Below, piece by piece: positions 31,814-40,803 of a DNA stretch of 64,000 nucleotides. Origin of the DNA: Streptomyces dioscori (GTDB taxonomy: Bacteria > Actinomycetota > Actinomycetes > Streptomycetales > Streptomycetaceae); NCBI RefSeq assembly GCF_003024195.1, contig NZ_KZ679044.1, positions 124,001 to 188,000 of the forward strand. The letters run 5' to 3'. The position numbers and the translations under genes were made by a program. Numbering within the stretch: position 1 is the first letter of the stretch; every line of letters starts with the position of its first letter. The notes below the pieces were generated by a model. That model did no database searches, had not been told where the DNA came from, and saw nothing but the letters and a program-made list of their open reading frames with translations.

Positions 31814-33219
31814 CCGAGATCCTGCTGCTTCTGCTCGCCCTGTCGCTCACACTCGCCTGCGCGGTGTTCGTGGCGGCCGAGTTCTCGCTGACCACCGTCG
31901 AGCGCGGTGATCTGGAGCGGGCGGCCGAAGCGGGCGAGCGCGGCGCGGACGGCGCGCTGAAGGCCGTCCGGAAGCTGACGTTCCAGCTGTCCGGCGCACA
32001 GCTGGGCATCACCGTCACCTCCCTGGTGATCGGCATGCTCGCCGAACCCTCACTGGCCGTCCTCCTGCAGGGCCCGCTCAAGGCCGTGGGTCTGGGCGGC
32101 GCGGCCTCCACGACGGCGACCCTGCTCGGCGTGGTGCTCTCCACCGTCGTCCTGATGGTCGTCGGCGAGCTGGTCCCGAAGAACTGGGCGATCTCCCGCC
32201 CGCTGGCCGTCGCCAAGGTGGTCGCCGGACCGCAGCGCGCCTTCACGGCCGCGTTCGGCCCGTTCATCCGGCACCTGAACAACACCGCGAACCGGTTCGT
32301 ACGCCGCTTCGGTCTTGAGCCCGCCGAGGAGCTGGCCTCCGCCCGGGGCCCCGAGGAACTGGTCGCGCTGGCCCAGCACTCGGCCGCCCAGGGCGCCCTG
32401 GAGCCGGACTCCGCCGAACTGTTCGTCCGTACGCTGCACCTGGGCGAACTGACCGCCCAGAACGTGATGACACCGCGCGTCGACGTACGGGCGCTGGAGG
32501 CGCACGCCACGGCCACCGACGCCGCCAACCTCTCGCACGCGACCGGCCTGTCCCGCTTCCCGGTCTACCGCGACAGCCTGGACGAGGTCGTCGGCACGGT
32601 CCACATCCGGGACGTACTCGCCCTGGAGCCGGACGAGCGGGCCACGACCCCCGTGACCGAGCTGGCCACGGCCCCGCTGCTGGTGCCCGACAGCCTGCCC
32701 GCCGACCGGCTCCTGGAGCGCATGCGCACGGCCCGCACGATGGCCGTCGTCATCGACGAGTACGGCGGCACGGCCGGGGTGGCCACGGTGGAGGACATCG
32801 TGGAGGAGGTCGTCGGCGAGGTCCGCGACGAGCACGACCCCGTCGAGATCCCCGACCTGCTGCCCGCCCCCGCCACGGCGGACGGCCGCCCGGCCTGGGA
32901 CGCGGACGGCGGCGTACGGCTGGACGAGCTGGCCGCGATAGGACTGCGCGCGCCGGACGGCCCGTACGAGACGGTCGCGGGCCTGGTCGCCACCCGGCTG
33001 GCCCGCATCCCGGCCGAGGGCGACGTCCTCGACCTGGGCGGCTGGCGGCTGGACGTCCTCGCCGTGGAGCACCACCGGGCCGATCGCGTCCGCATCACCG
33101 GACCGGCCGACGAGCCGGACGGCGATCCCGACGGCAAGTACGACGGCGGTCACGACGACAAGCACGACGGCGGTCACGACGGCGAACCGGTCGGTCAGAG
33201 CGCGAGGGAGTCCCGATGA
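31810..33219 (+). CDS. Hemolysin-family (CNNM/CorC) Mg2+/Co2+ transporter with CBS domains, first of a pair
   Basis: A 469-residue membrane protein. A DUF21/CNNM domain with 3-4 helices spans about 1-190 (ILLLLLALSLTLACAVFVAAEFSLTTVERG ... VGELVPKNWAISRPLAVAK). It is followed by a CBS pair at about 205-335 (TAQNVMTPRVDVRALE; MAVVIDEYGGTAGVATVEDIVEEVVGEV) and a CorC_HlyC domain at about 355-440. The tail repeats KYDGGHDDKHDGGHDGE. The GTG start at 31810 lies on the stop of the leader peptide. Such proteins export or take up Mg2+. ATGA coupling joins it to the second copy. Confidence 0.9.
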   Translation: MTEILLLLLALSLTLACAVFVAAEFSLTTVERGDLERAAEAGERGADGALKAVRKLTFQLSGAQLGITVTSLVIGMLAEPSLAVLLQGPLKAVGLGGAASTTATLLGVVLSTVVLMVVGELVPKNWAISRPLAVAKVVAGPQRAFTAAFGPFIRHLNNTANRFVRRFGLEPAEELASARGPEELVALAQHSAAQGALEPDSAELFVRTLHLGELTAQNVMTPRVDVRALEAHATATDAANLSHATGLSRFPVYRDSLDEVVGTVHIRDVLALEPDERATTPVTELATAPLLVPDSLPADRLLERMRTARTMAVVIDEYGGTAGVATVEDIVEEVVGEVRDEHDPVEIPDLLPAPATADGRPAWDADGGVRLDELAAIGLRAPDGPYETVAGLVATRLARIPAEGDVLDLGGWRLDVLAVEHHRADRVRITGPADEPDGDPDGKYDGGHDDKHDGGHDGEPVGQSARESR

Positions 33220-34247
33220 GTACCTCCACCACGATCCAACTGCTCATCGGCGCCCTGACCCTGCTCACCAACGCGTTCTTCGTCGGCGCGGAGTTCGCCC
33301 TGATCTCCGTACGACGGAGTCAGATCGAGCCGCTGGCCCAGGAGGGCAACAAGCGGGCCCGGATGACCCTGTGGGGTCTGCGGCACATCTCGGCGATGAT
33401 GGCGACCGCCCAGCTCGGCATCACCGTCTCCTCGCTGGTCCTGGGCGCGGTCGCCGAACCGGCCATCGCGCATCTCCTGGAGCCCGCCTTCGAGGCGGCG
33501 CACATCCCGCACGGCCTGGTGCACCCGATCGCCTTCGTGATCGCGCTCACCGTGGCGACGTATCTGCACATGCTGTTCGGCGAGATGGTCCCGAAGAACA
33601 TCGCGCTCGCCGCGCCCGCGCAGACCGCGCTGCTCCTCGGTCCCGCGCTGGTGGCCCTCACCCGGGCGCTGAAGCCGTTCATCTTCGGCATCAACGCCTT
33701 CGCCAACGCCCTGCTGAAACTGCTGCGCGTCGAGGCCAAGGACGAGGTGGAGTCGGCGTTCACGGACGACCAGCTCGCCCGGATGGTCGTCGACTCCAGC
33801 GAGGCCGGGCTCCTGACGGCCGCCGACGGCGAACGGCTGCGCGACGCCCTGGAGCTGGGCACCCGCCCGGTCGGCGAGATCCTCGTCCCGGCCCAGCGGA
33901 TGCGTACGGTCGACGACACCGTGACCCCGGCGCGGCTGGAACGCGCGGCGGCCGAGGCCGGCTTCTCGCGGCTGCCCGTGACCGGCGGGGACGGCACGCT
34001 GCTCGGCTACCTCCACATCAAGGACACCCTCGGCGTCGTCGAGCGGGACCGGCCGTTCCCGCGGAGCGCCCTGCACCCGGTGACCCGCGTTCGTATCGAC
34101 ACCCCGCTCGACGACACGCTCACCGCGCTGCGCGCCACGGGCAGTCATCTCGCGGCGGTCACCGGCGAGGCGGGCAAGGTCCTCGGCTTCGTCACCATGG
34201 AGGACGTCCTGTCGGAGCTGGTCGGACCGTCCCCCGCGGGGGTCTGA
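33216..34247 (+). CDS. Hemolysin-family (CNNM/CorC) protein, second of a pair
   Basis: A 343-residue paralogue of the preceding gene. The CNNM domain occupies about 1-195 (LIGALTLLTNAFFVGAEFALISVRRSQIEPLAQEG ... FGEMVPKNIALAAPA) and a CBS pair about 205-340 (GEILVPAQRMRTVD; LAAVTGEAGKVLGFVTMEDVLSELVGP). The C-terminal CorC_HlyC domain is missing, which is common for the second member of such pairs. The start overlaps the first gene (ATGA). The two may form a heteromer. Confidence 0.9.
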   Translation: MSTSTTIQLLIGALTLLTNAFFVGAEFALISVRRSQIEPLAQEGNKRARMTLWGLRHISAMMATAQLGITVSSLVLGAVAEPAIAHLLEPAFEAAHIPHGLVHPIAFVIALTVATYLHMLFGEMVPKNIALAAPAQTALLLGPALVALTRALKPFIFGINAFANALLKLLRVEAKDEVESAFTDDQLARMVVDSSEAGLLTAADGERLRDALELGTRPVGEILVPAQRMRTVDDTVTPARLERAAAEAGFSRLPVTGGDGTLLGYLHIKDTLGVVERDRPFPRSALHPVTRVRIDTPLDDTLTALRATGSHLAAVTGEAGKVLGFVTMEDVLSELVGPSPAGV

Positions 34248-34340
34248 CCAGGGGCAAGGCAGTACTGGGGGCTTTCGCGGGGCCGACGGCAGCCGGTCGT
34301 CGAGCGCCGCGAAGTCACCGCAGTCGGTCCGCGCGAGAGG

Positions 34341-34973
34341 TCACCGCAGCGGTCGGCGGATCCAGACCTCGCCGGCCATCCGGTCCGGGCCGGGACCGGC
34401 GCCGAAAGCGGTGGCGGGGGTGATACGCGGACCGAGGACACCGAACCTCGACCATCCCCAGGCGCGGAACGCCTCCGCCGCCGCGCCCGGCGACCCGCCG
34501 CCCCCGCCGGCGCCGTTCCCGCGGCCGCCGGCGGGGCTGTCCGCGTCCCGGCCCGTGGCCGCGACGACCAGATCGGCGTCGAGCCGGATCAGCAGCCGTT
34601 CGACCAGGCGCGTGGCGACACCACGGCGGCGGTGGGCCGGCAGCACCATCAGTTCGGCGAGCAGGAACGTACGCCCGGACGCGGTGAGTTCCTCGATGTC
34701 CGTCGGCAGCTCCCCCTGGAAGTCCGACCACCACTCGCCGGTGCGCGGCGCCCGGAACCCGTACGCGCAGCCGACCGTCCCGGCCGTGTCGGCGACCACC
34801 ATGTCGAAGCCGGTGTGCTGCACATGCTGTTCGAGCCGGCGCAGGAAACCCTGACGGTCCCGGTGTTCCGCCCCCGCCGCGCCCCGGTACGCGCTGACGT
34901 ACACGTCCGCGACGGCGTCCCGCTGCTGCTCCGCCTGCCACCGGGACAGTCTGCGCAAGTACACCTCTGCCAT
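34341..34973 (-). CDS. GNAT family N-acetyltransferase
   Basis: A 210-residue protein. The acetyl-CoA site region reads LLAELMVLPAHRRRGVATRLVERLL (about 105-130), matching the R/Q-x-x-G-x-A loop of GNAT enzymes. A Gly-rich low-complexity insert (GGRGNGAGGGGGSPG) precedes the C-terminal strand (AFRAWGWSRFGVLGPR). The substrate is unknown. The ATG at 34971-34973 is used. It converges with the transporter pair. Confidence 0.75.
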   Translation of the reverse strand: MAEVYLRRLSRWQAEQQRDAVADVYVSAYRGAAGAEHRDRQGFLRRLEQHVQHTGFDMVVADTAGTVGCAYGFRAPRTGEWWSDFQGELPTDIEELTASGRTFLLAELMVLPAHRRRGVATRLVERLLIRLDADLVVAATGRDADSPAGGRGNGAGGGGGSPGAAAEAFRAWGWSRFGVLGPRITPATAFGAGPGPDRMAGEVWIRRPLR

Positions 34974-35580
34974 ACGGGCCTCCCCCCGGCCGCGGGACGG
35001 ACATCCCCGGACTCGGCATCATCACAGCAGGAGCCGCCGGGGTAAACGGGGCCTCCGCAAGGGTTGGTGATGCTCCGTCATGTCCGAGGGCCTGTCCGAG
35101 GGCGTCCCCGGGCCGTCCGCGCGGCCGGGCAAGGGTGGGGAGCGAGGGGGGAGTGGAGCCGGGGGGACCCATGGAACATCCGTGCCAGGGGTCGTACGGC
35201 CGTGGCCGGCATCGCCCGACGGACGACGGTTCACAGGGCTGTGCAGAGCCGCCTCTCTCGCCTACGCTCGGAACAGAATGTGAGCGAGGCTCACCTGACC
35301 CCGCGTTCAGGAGCCGAGCCCGCCGATGATGACGAAGCCGTGGTCCACGGCTTCCCTCGCGCCCCCGGCCCCCGGGTGCACCAGCCCCTGATTCCCGGGC
35401 GCCAGGACGAGGCGATCGAGAACGCCGAGCGAGTTCCTCCCGCCGCTTCCCTTGCGAGCGGCCCCTGTCCACATGTCCCTTGCGGACCCGCCGACGGTGC
35501 ACTCCCGCGTGCCGCCGCGACCCGCCGAGGGATCTCATGCCCTGAAACCGCTGCCGGGGGGCGGCGCGGAAGGGCGGTGC
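34974..35580. other. Gene-poor stretch, about 600 bases
   Basis: No reading frame here has convincing start, composition and family character. The longer frames are GC-rich open frames without recognisable domains. A short inverted repeat GTGAGCGAGGCTCAC (about 35279-35293) is seen. I looked for a cyclic di-AMP-type leader and did not find its core. Confidence 0.5.
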
Positions 35581-35615
35581 GGTCGCCGCCGGTGGGCACG
35601 ACACCGGCGGCGACC
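35581..35615 (-). terminator. Hairpin downstream of the SCO2400-family gene
   Basis: GGTCGCCGCCGGTG (35581-35594) pairs perfectly with CACCGGCGGCGACC (35602-35615) across a 7-base loop, about 80 bases past the stop of the gene read leftward. Confidence 0.7.
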
Positions 35616-35697
35616 GGCCACATCACTCCACACCACGGGCCCGGCTCCGGCCCGGCTCCGGACTCCGGGCGACCTGTGCCCGTACGGGATGTGGCTG

Positions 35698-36753
35698 TCA
35701 GCCGATGCAGAGCACGAGCAGGCAGAGCTGCGAGGGCGACGTCGCCGACGGCGAGGGGCTCGCCGGTGACGTCGTCGAGTCGGAGCCGCCCGTGCCGCCC
35801 GTGCCACTCGTCCCGTCGGTGGCGGCGGGTGTGGACGGCTGCGAGGACGCGCTGTCGGCCGGGTCCGCGGAGGACGACGACGAGGACGAGGCCGGGGACG
35901 AAGCCGAGGAGGAGGCCGACGACGAGGCCGGGCTCCCGCTCCGCGACCGCTGGTCGGACGCCGATGCCGTACCCGGTGCGGACGCGTCCGGACGGGAGCC
36001 CCGCGGGGCGACGGAGGACGGGGCGACCGCGCCCCGCTCGGCCGACCGGCCGCTCGCGGGCGACTGCGGGGACGTGGCCGCCGAGGACCGCCGGGCGTCG
36101 GGCCGTGCCGACGAGGGATGCGTGTACTGCGTCGCCTCCTCCGCCGCGGAGCCCGCGGCCGTCTTGGTGCTGGTGCCCAGGCCCGCGGCTTCCGGAGCCG
36201 AGGCGGCTTCCGCGCGGTCGGCCGAGAGCCGGTCCATGGCGGTGAAGGTCAGACCGCCTCCGACGAGCGCGACGGCGGTCGCGACGACGGCCCGGCGCTG
36301 GTTCTTCTTCCAGCGGGCGCGCTGACGACGGCGTGCGGCACGCCCCTGGGGCGGGGGCGTCGCCCCCTCGAAACCGTCGTGATCGTACGTGCCGTCGTCA
36401 TGCGTGCCGTCGTCATGCGTGCCGTCGTCATGCGTGCCTTCGCCATGCGTGCGCTCGTCTTGCGTGCCGCGGCCGGACGGGGCAGGGGCGGCCGTGTCGC
36501 GGGCGGTCGCGTCGGGAAAAACCGAGGCGGGAAAGGCTGAGGCGGGGGCGCTGGGTTCCCACACCGAGATGTCCGGCACGTCCGGCACGTCCGGGACGTG
36601 GTCCGTCGTCGTGCTCGCGGCGGCCAGGGTGACCCGGGGCTGGACGGGGTGGCGGCTGACGGTGACCGGGGCGATGTCGGGGGCGTACGCGCCGCATCCG
36701 GGGCACACCAGGGCGCCGTTGAGATGCCGACGACACGAGGAGCAGTAGTCCAT
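35698..36753 (-). CDS. SCO2400 family protein: zinc-ribbon, membrane helix, Ser-rich exterior tail
   Basis: A 351-residue protein. The start MDYCSSCRRHLNGALVCPGCGAYAPDIAP is characteristic of the SCO2400 family, with four Cys forming a zinc-ribbon. Next comes an acidic His-rich tract with tandem THDDG units (about residues 105-130). A basic segment (ARRRQRARWKKNQRR) precedes one membrane helix (AVVATAVALVGGGLTFTAM). The exterior part of about 180 residues is Ser/Ala/Pro-rich and disordered, ending abruptly in QLCLLVLCIG. The ATG at 36753 was preferred to the in-frame 36807. The function of the family is unknown. Confidence 0.8.
   Translation of the reverse strand: MDYCSSCRRHLNGALVCPGCGAYAPDIAPVTVSRHPVQPRVTLAAASTTTDHVPDVPDVPDISVWEPSAPASAFPASVFPDATARDTAAPAPSGRGTQDERTHGEGTHDDGTHDDGTHDDGTYDHDGFEGATPPPQGRAARRRQRARWKKNQRRAVVATAVALVGGGLTFTAMDRLSADRAEAASAPEAAGLGTSTKTAAGSAAEEATQYTHPSSARPDARRSSAATSPQSPASGRSAERGAVAPSSVAPRGSRPDASAPGTASASDQRSRSGSPASSSASSSASSPASSSSSSSADPADSASSQPSTPAATDGTSGTGGTGGSDSTTSPASPSPSATSPSQLCLLVLCIG
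36388..36436. repeat. 15-bp tandem repeat encoding THDDG units
   Basis: About three units of CGTGCCGTCGTCATG in register, with diverged neighbours, inside the SCO2400-family gene. Slippage in multiples of 15 bases would vary the number of THDDG units without frameshift. Confidence 0.8.
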
Positions 36754-36931
36754 CAGCGTCTTCCTGAGTTGACTGGTCGCCGCCCCGCCGGTTCCCTGCC
36801 CGGTCATGGTCGTACGTGGGTACGTGGGGTCGAACGCCAGTCACGCTAACCAGGCGGCCGAGGCACTGTGTGCAGCCTGTGTGACGCTCCTGCACACATT
36901 CGCCGGGGGCCCGGGGGCATTGCCGCGCGCA

Positions 36932-37279
36932 TCAGGACATCCCGGGGCCGTCCGGCGCCGCCTGACTCGCCGCACGCCGGTATTCGGCGTTGATCCGCTG
37001 TGCTTCCTCAAGCTGGTCCTCAAGGATCACGATGCGGCAGGCGGCCTCGACCGGCGTGCCCCGGTCGACGAGCTCGCGCGCGCGGGCGGCGATCCGTAGC
37101 TGGTAGCGGGAGTACCGCCGGTGCCCGCCCTCGGAGCGCAGCGGGGTGATGAGCCTGGCCTCCCCGATGGCCCGGAGGAAACCGGGAGTGGTGCCGAGCA
37201 TCTCGGCGGCCCGCCCCATCGTGTACGCGGGGTAGTCGTCGTCGTCCAGCCGATCGCCCAGCGGATTCTCTGCTGTCAT
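36932..37279 (-). CDS. MerR-type HTH regulator
   Basis: A 115-residue protein with a single MerR winged helix (YTMGRAAEMLGTTPGFLRAIGEARLITPLRSEGGHRRYSRYQLRIAARARELVDRG) and a coiled-coil end (ILEDQLEEAQRINAEYRRAA). There is no effector-binding domain, as in the short MerR-like proteins of Streptomyces development. The ATG at 37277-37279 was chosen. A long, structured upstream region of over 400 bases, including a perfect 32-base palindrome just before the start, suggests post-transcriptional control. Confidence 0.85.
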   Translation of the reverse strand: MTAENPLGDRLDDDDYPAYTMGRAAEMLGTTPGFLRAIGEARLITPLRSEGGHRRYSRYQLRIAARARELVDRGTPVEAACRIVILEDQLEEAQRINAEYRRAASQAAPDGPGMS

Positions 37280-37304
37280 GTCACCTCGTTCTGCAACGCG
37301 TCGA

Positions 37305-37336
37305 GGGGCCCTGGTGCCGTACGGCACCAGGGCCCC
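37305..37336. terminator. 32-base perfect palindrome before the MerR gene
   Basis: GGGGCCCTGGTGCCGT followed by its exact complement reads as a continuous palindrome. As RNA in the MerR leader it would fold into a hairpin of about 14 base pairs some 25 bases before the start codon. It may be an attenuator or a terminator of an unseen upstream transcript. Confidence 0.65.
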
Positions 37337-37795
37337 GAAGGAAATTGAACACCATCTGCCGGCGCTACTGTCGCGCCGACCTTCTGTTTCCGTCACCCGG
37401 CCCGGGAGAGGGCAGGGAGTACGGGGACCGTGGTTGCGTGACCGGGGACCACCTTCCAATCCGGGGTCTGGCGAGCCCGGTCGAATGTTCTCGGCCGGGC
37501 GATCCTGATGGCGTCTGCTCCTTCCGTCCTTCCTCGAAATCCATGGGTGGTGCTGGTGGCGGCTCCTCGGTCCGCGAGCCACCCAGCGCGGTCGTCAGTC
37601 CCGTCACCGTCCTGCGAACCACGTGGCTTCGAAACTCCACAACCGCTCTGAACTGCGCACTTCTCGTACTTCTGCCCGTCAGTTCATGTCTGCGGGCCTT
37701 GCTCGACCTCGTCTACGAGAGAAACCTTAGCTACGTGCGCGACCAATGTCTACTCTGGCAAAGGTAGATTTTGGTCAGCATGAATCCCAAATATT
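37337..37795 (-). promoter_or_regulatory. Long upstream region of the MerR gene
   Basis: No gene is seen in this stretch on either strand. On the minus strand a TAAGGT -10-like box (complement near 37724-37729), about 18 bases from GTAGAC, lies in an AT-richer patch about 440 bases before the MerR start. The transcript would therefore carry a long leader. A second AT-rich patch at 37755-37800 may hold the promoter of the divergent gene. Confidence 0.4.
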
Positions 37796-37852
37796 TTGGT
37801 GTCATCTCTACGGGAGGTGGGTAGGAGCGACCGCTGGATAGAATCGGCTCCC

Positions 37853-38236
37853 ATGTCGAACCCTGACGAACTGCTCGTCGGTATCTCAGCCCTGGTGGAG
37901 TCCGGGCAGAGCAATCGGATGTCGCTGACCGTGGTCGCCGGTGGTGCTGTCATCACCGGCAGACTGGCCCCCGAAGCCGTGTGGCGGGAACGGGTCTCGG
38001 AGGTGCTGAAGGACTCCGACCATCTGGGCCCGTTCTCCGGCGTCTTCCTCGCGGACCGGCCACAGGACCGTACCGGTCAGGCCGATCGTGACGCGGCGCC
38101 CACGCATCTGCACTTCCATCTCGCCCGCATCCTGCAGGGCAATGTCGGGATTCCCGAGACCGGCGGGATGTACCGCGTCGCGATCACCGATGTCAGTGCC
38201 TGGACCGTGGGCGACTTCAGCTACTCCGACCAGTGA
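37853..38236 (+). CDS. Conserved small protein resembling GvpU-type gas vesicle accessory proteins
   Basis: A 127-residue soluble protein: ISALVESGQSNRMSLTVVAGGAVITGRLAPEAVWRERVSEVL, then HLHFHLARIL, then the end GMYRVAITDVSAWTVGDFSYSDQ. The order of a beta hairpin with VxGxxISG(R)L and a HLHLR-like strand corresponds to proteins annotated as GvpU accessory proteins. No gas vesicle gene is in the window, so a general role is possible. The ATG at 37853 was preferred to 37796. A strong bidirectional terminator follows. Confidence 0.55.
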   Translation: MSNPDELLVGISALVESGQSNRMSLTVVAGGAVITGRLAPEAVWRERVSEVLKDSDHLGPFSGVFLADRPQDRTGQADRDAAPTHLHFHLARILQGNVGIPETGGMYRVAITDVSAWTVGDFSYSDQ

Positions 38237-38271
38237 GCCGCCGGAATCCGTAGGACCCGCCGACCCATGAC

Positions 38272-38307
38272 GAAGGGCCCCGCCGACGTGAGTCGGCGGG
38301 GCCCTTC
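38272..38307. terminator. Bidirectional terminator
   Basis: GAAGGGCCCCGCCGAC pairs perfectly with GTCGGCGGGGCCCTTC around a GTGA loop. The stem is 16 base pairs, between the convergent GvpU-like and SCO5918-family genes. Confidence 0.92.
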
Positions 38308-38336
38308 ACTGTCCTGCGGGTCAGCGGGTCAGCGGT

Positions 38337-38744
38337 TCAGCGGGCGACGGCCGCGTCCGCGCTCATGCTCGTGTTCATGTTCGTGCTCAGGTCCGTGTTC
38401 GCACCGGCGGGCGCGTCGGTGTTGACGGGGGCGGAGGGCTCGGCCTCGCCGAGCATCGCCGAGGCGTTCTGGAGCGGGGTCAGGGCGCGCGGCGCGGCGG
38501 GCGCGGGCTCCTGGAGGCTGCGGCAGGTGAAGCCGAGGCGGGCCATCGCCCGGGTGACCTCCGCGCCGGTGAAGTCGCGGCGGTCCTGCCGGGTGATGAT
38601 CTCGCCGACCTGCTTGACCGGGTACTGGCGGCGGCCGATGAGCACGGACTCACCCGTGATGGCCTCGGGCTTGACACCCTTCATCGAGTCCAGCACCCCG
38701 TTCTTGGTGAGGTCGAACGGGAACCGGGCGATGACACAGCGCAT
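38337..38744 (-). CDS. SCO5918 family protein
   Basis: A 135-residue protein. The first 75 residues (MRCVIARFPFDLTKNGVLDSMKGVKPEAITGESVLIGRRQYPVKQVGEIITRQDRRDFTGAEVTRAMARLGFTC) match the SCO5918 family, which accompanies DEAD-box helicase and cold-shock genes in Streptomyces. The tail is Ala/Thr/Asn-rich with repeated NT and MSA units. The function is unknown, but the genomic partnership suggests a role in RNA metabolism at low temperature. It lies downstream of the helicase gene on the same strand. Confidence 0.85.
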   Translation of the reverse strand: MRCVIARFPFDLTKNGVLDSMKGVKPEAITGESVLIGRRQYPVKQVGEIITRQDRRDFTGAEVTRAMARLGFTCRSLQEPAPAAPRALTPLQNASAMLGEAEPSAPVNTDAPAGANTDLSTNMNTSMSADAAVAR

Positions 38745-38953
38745 GATGCCTCACAGACAGAGAGGGAGAAGGGGGCCGACCCGGGACGGGGGCGGGGTGC
38801 AACGGGGTGGAGCAGCCGGACGGGCGAGGGCTTCCTCCGGGGGACGGTACCCGCCGCGGGCGCCGGGTGGGGCGGCGGGCTGCCGTGACCACGTCACGTG
38901 CCCGGCCGGCCCCACCGGCCCGCGCCTGCGGTACCGCGCCCCGGGAGGAGCGC

Positions 38954-40477
38954 TCAGGCAGCCGCGTCGACGGCGGACGAGCGCGGCGCCGGACGGCGTG
39001 CCGCGTCGCCCGTGGAACGGCTCCGGCCGCCACGCCCGCGCCGGCCGCGGGACGCCGCGGAGGGGGCGGAGGAGGTGCTGCGCCGGGTCCGCTCGGAGGC
39101 GGGGGCGGTGATGGTGACCGGGACACCCGAGGGGGCCTGGGCGCCGGTGATGCGGCTCAGCTCGGCTTCGCCCGAACGGACCTGGGTGGTCTGCGGGTTG
39201 ATGCCCGCGGCGGCCATCAGACGGCTCATGTCACGGCGCTGGTTGGGGGTCACCAGTGTGACGACGCTGCCGGACTCGCCCGCGCGGGCCGTACGGCCGC
39301 CGCGGTGCAGGTAGTCCTTGTGGTCGGTGGGCGGGTCGACGTTCACCACGAGGTCGAGGTTGTCGACGTGGATGCCGCGCGCCGCGACGTTGGTCGCCAC
39401 CAGCACCGTCACATGCCCGGACTTGAAGCGGGACAGGGTCCGGGTGCGCTGCGGCTGGGACTTGCCGCCGTGCAGGGCCGCGGCCCGCACCCCGCTGTTC
39501 AGCAGGTGGTCGGTCAGCCGGTCCACCGCGTGCTTGGTGTCCAGGAACATGATCACGCGGCCTTCGCGGGCCGCGATCTCGGTGGTGGTGCGCTGCTTGT
39601 CCGCGCCGTGCACGTGCAGGACGTGGTGCTCCATGGTGGTCACGGCGCCCGCGGACGGGTCGACGGAGTGGACCACCGGGTCGGTCAGGTAGCGGCGCAC
39701 CAGCAGGTCGACGTTGCGGTCGAGCGTGGCCGAGAACAGCATCCGCTGGCCCTCGGGGCGCACCTGGTCGAGCAGCGCGGTGACCTGCGGCATGAAGCCC
39801 ATGTCGGTCATCTGGTCGGCCTCGTCGAGGACCGTGATGGCGACCTGGTTCAGCCGGCAGTCGCCGCGGTCGATGAGGTCCTTGAGGCGGCCGGGCGTGG
39901 CGACGACGACCTCGGCGCCGGCGCGCAGCGCACCGGCCTGCTTGCCGATCGACATGCCGCCGACGACGGTGGTCAGCCGCAGCCGCAGGGAGCGGGCGTA
40001 CGGGGTGAGCGCGTCGGTGACCTGCTGGGCCAGCTCGCGGGTGGGGACGAGGACCAGGGCGAGCGGCTGCCTGGGCTCGGCGCGCTGGCCCGCCGTACGG
40101 GCGAGCATCGCCAGGCCGAAGGCGAGGGTCTTGCCCGAGCCGGTGCGGCCACGGCCGAGTACGTCACGGCCCGCGAGGGAGTTCGGCAGGGTCGCGCCCT
40201 GAATCGGGAAGGGCACGGTCACGCCCTCGTGGCTGAGCGCGTCCAGCAGCTGCGCCGGCATGTCGAGATCGGCGAACGCCTCGACGGCGGGCAGGGCCGG
40301 GGTGACCGTCTTCGGCAGCGCGAACTCGCCCTGGGGGGAGCTCTGTCGGCGGCCGTAGCCGCCGCTGTCGGAACGGCGCGGGGAGCTGGAGCGGGTACCG
40401 CCACCGCTCCGGCCGGCGCTCGGAGCTCCGGCGCTGCGGGTACGGGAGTAGCGGTCGTTCGTGCGCGTGCGGTTCAC
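38954..40477 (-). CDS. DEAD-box RNA helicase
   Basis: A 507-residue helicase. After a basic Ser/Gly/Arg-rich start, the core runs about 65-430, with FPIQGATLPN (Q motif), GRGRTGSGKT (Walker A), PTRELAQQ, TPGRL, LDEADQM (DEAD), SAT, then ARGIHVDN and HRGGRTARAG in the second RecA domain. The basic tail is RGG-like (SRGRRGRGGRSRS). The GTG at 40475-40477 is used. It probably unwinds mRNA structure during cold shock, together with the CspA gene upstream and the SCO5918-family gene downstream. Confidence 0.93.
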   Translation of the reverse strand: MNRTRTNDRYSRTRSAGAPSAGRSGGGTRSSSPRRSDSGGYGRRQSSPQGEFALPKTVTPALPAVEAFADLDMPAQLLDALSHEGVTVPFPIQGATLPNSLAGRDVLGRGRTGSGKTLAFGLAMLARTAGQRAEPRQPLALVLVPTRELAQQVTDALTPYARSLRLRLTTVVGGMSIGKQAGALRAGAEVVVATPGRLKDLIDRGDCRLNQVAITVLDEADQMTDMGFMPQVTALLDQVRPEGQRMLFSATLDRNVDLLVRRYLTDPVVHSVDPSAGAVTTMEHHVLHVHGADKQRTTTEIAAREGRVIMFLDTKHAVDRLTDHLLNSGVRAAALHGGKSQPQRTRTLSRFKSGHVTVLVATNVAARGIHVDNLDLVVNVDPPTDHKDYLHRGGRTARAGESGSVVTLVTPNQRRDMSRLMAAAGINPQTTQVRSGEAELSRITGAQAPSGVPVTITAPASERTRRSTSSAPSAASRGRRGRGGRSRSTGDAARRPAPRSSAVDAAA

Positions 40478-40751
40478 GTGGAACCTTCCTTGACGTGGCG
40501 CGTATCAAGGAATTCCCGCGGAGAACGAGCAGCGCAGAGAATTGCAAGAACGAGCCGAAGTAATGGGGAGCCGAATCGGTTGGAAAATCGAAGCGGCGAT
40601 GGGGAATATTCGCGGGTGGCCTCGCCGGAGCGCGTTGCGCGTTTCCTGGGACGGGGTCGGTCGTTCCGTGCGGGTGGCTCCGAAGGATTTTCATCCGGAG
40701 CTTGGACGGAGGACCCCGTGGAGCGGGTCGCGAATCCCCTGGAATGCAGCG

Positions 40752-40787
40752 AGCTGGGGCCCGCACCCCAAGGTGCGGGCCCCAGCT
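40752..40787 (-). terminator. Terminator after the cold-shock gene
   Basis: AGCTGGGGCCCGCACC pairs perfectly with its complement around a CCAA loop (16-base stem), 17 bases past the stop of the cspA-like gene. It separates that gene from the helicase transcript. Confidence 0.88.
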
Positions 40788-40803
40788 GCGAAGTGCGTGA
40801 CGA

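Noticed and set aside
34974..35580. Possible riboswitch or small RNA gene
   Set aside because: I compared it by eye with cyclic di-AMP and other leader cores and did not find the conserved boxes. No downstream gene on the same strand would be controlled.
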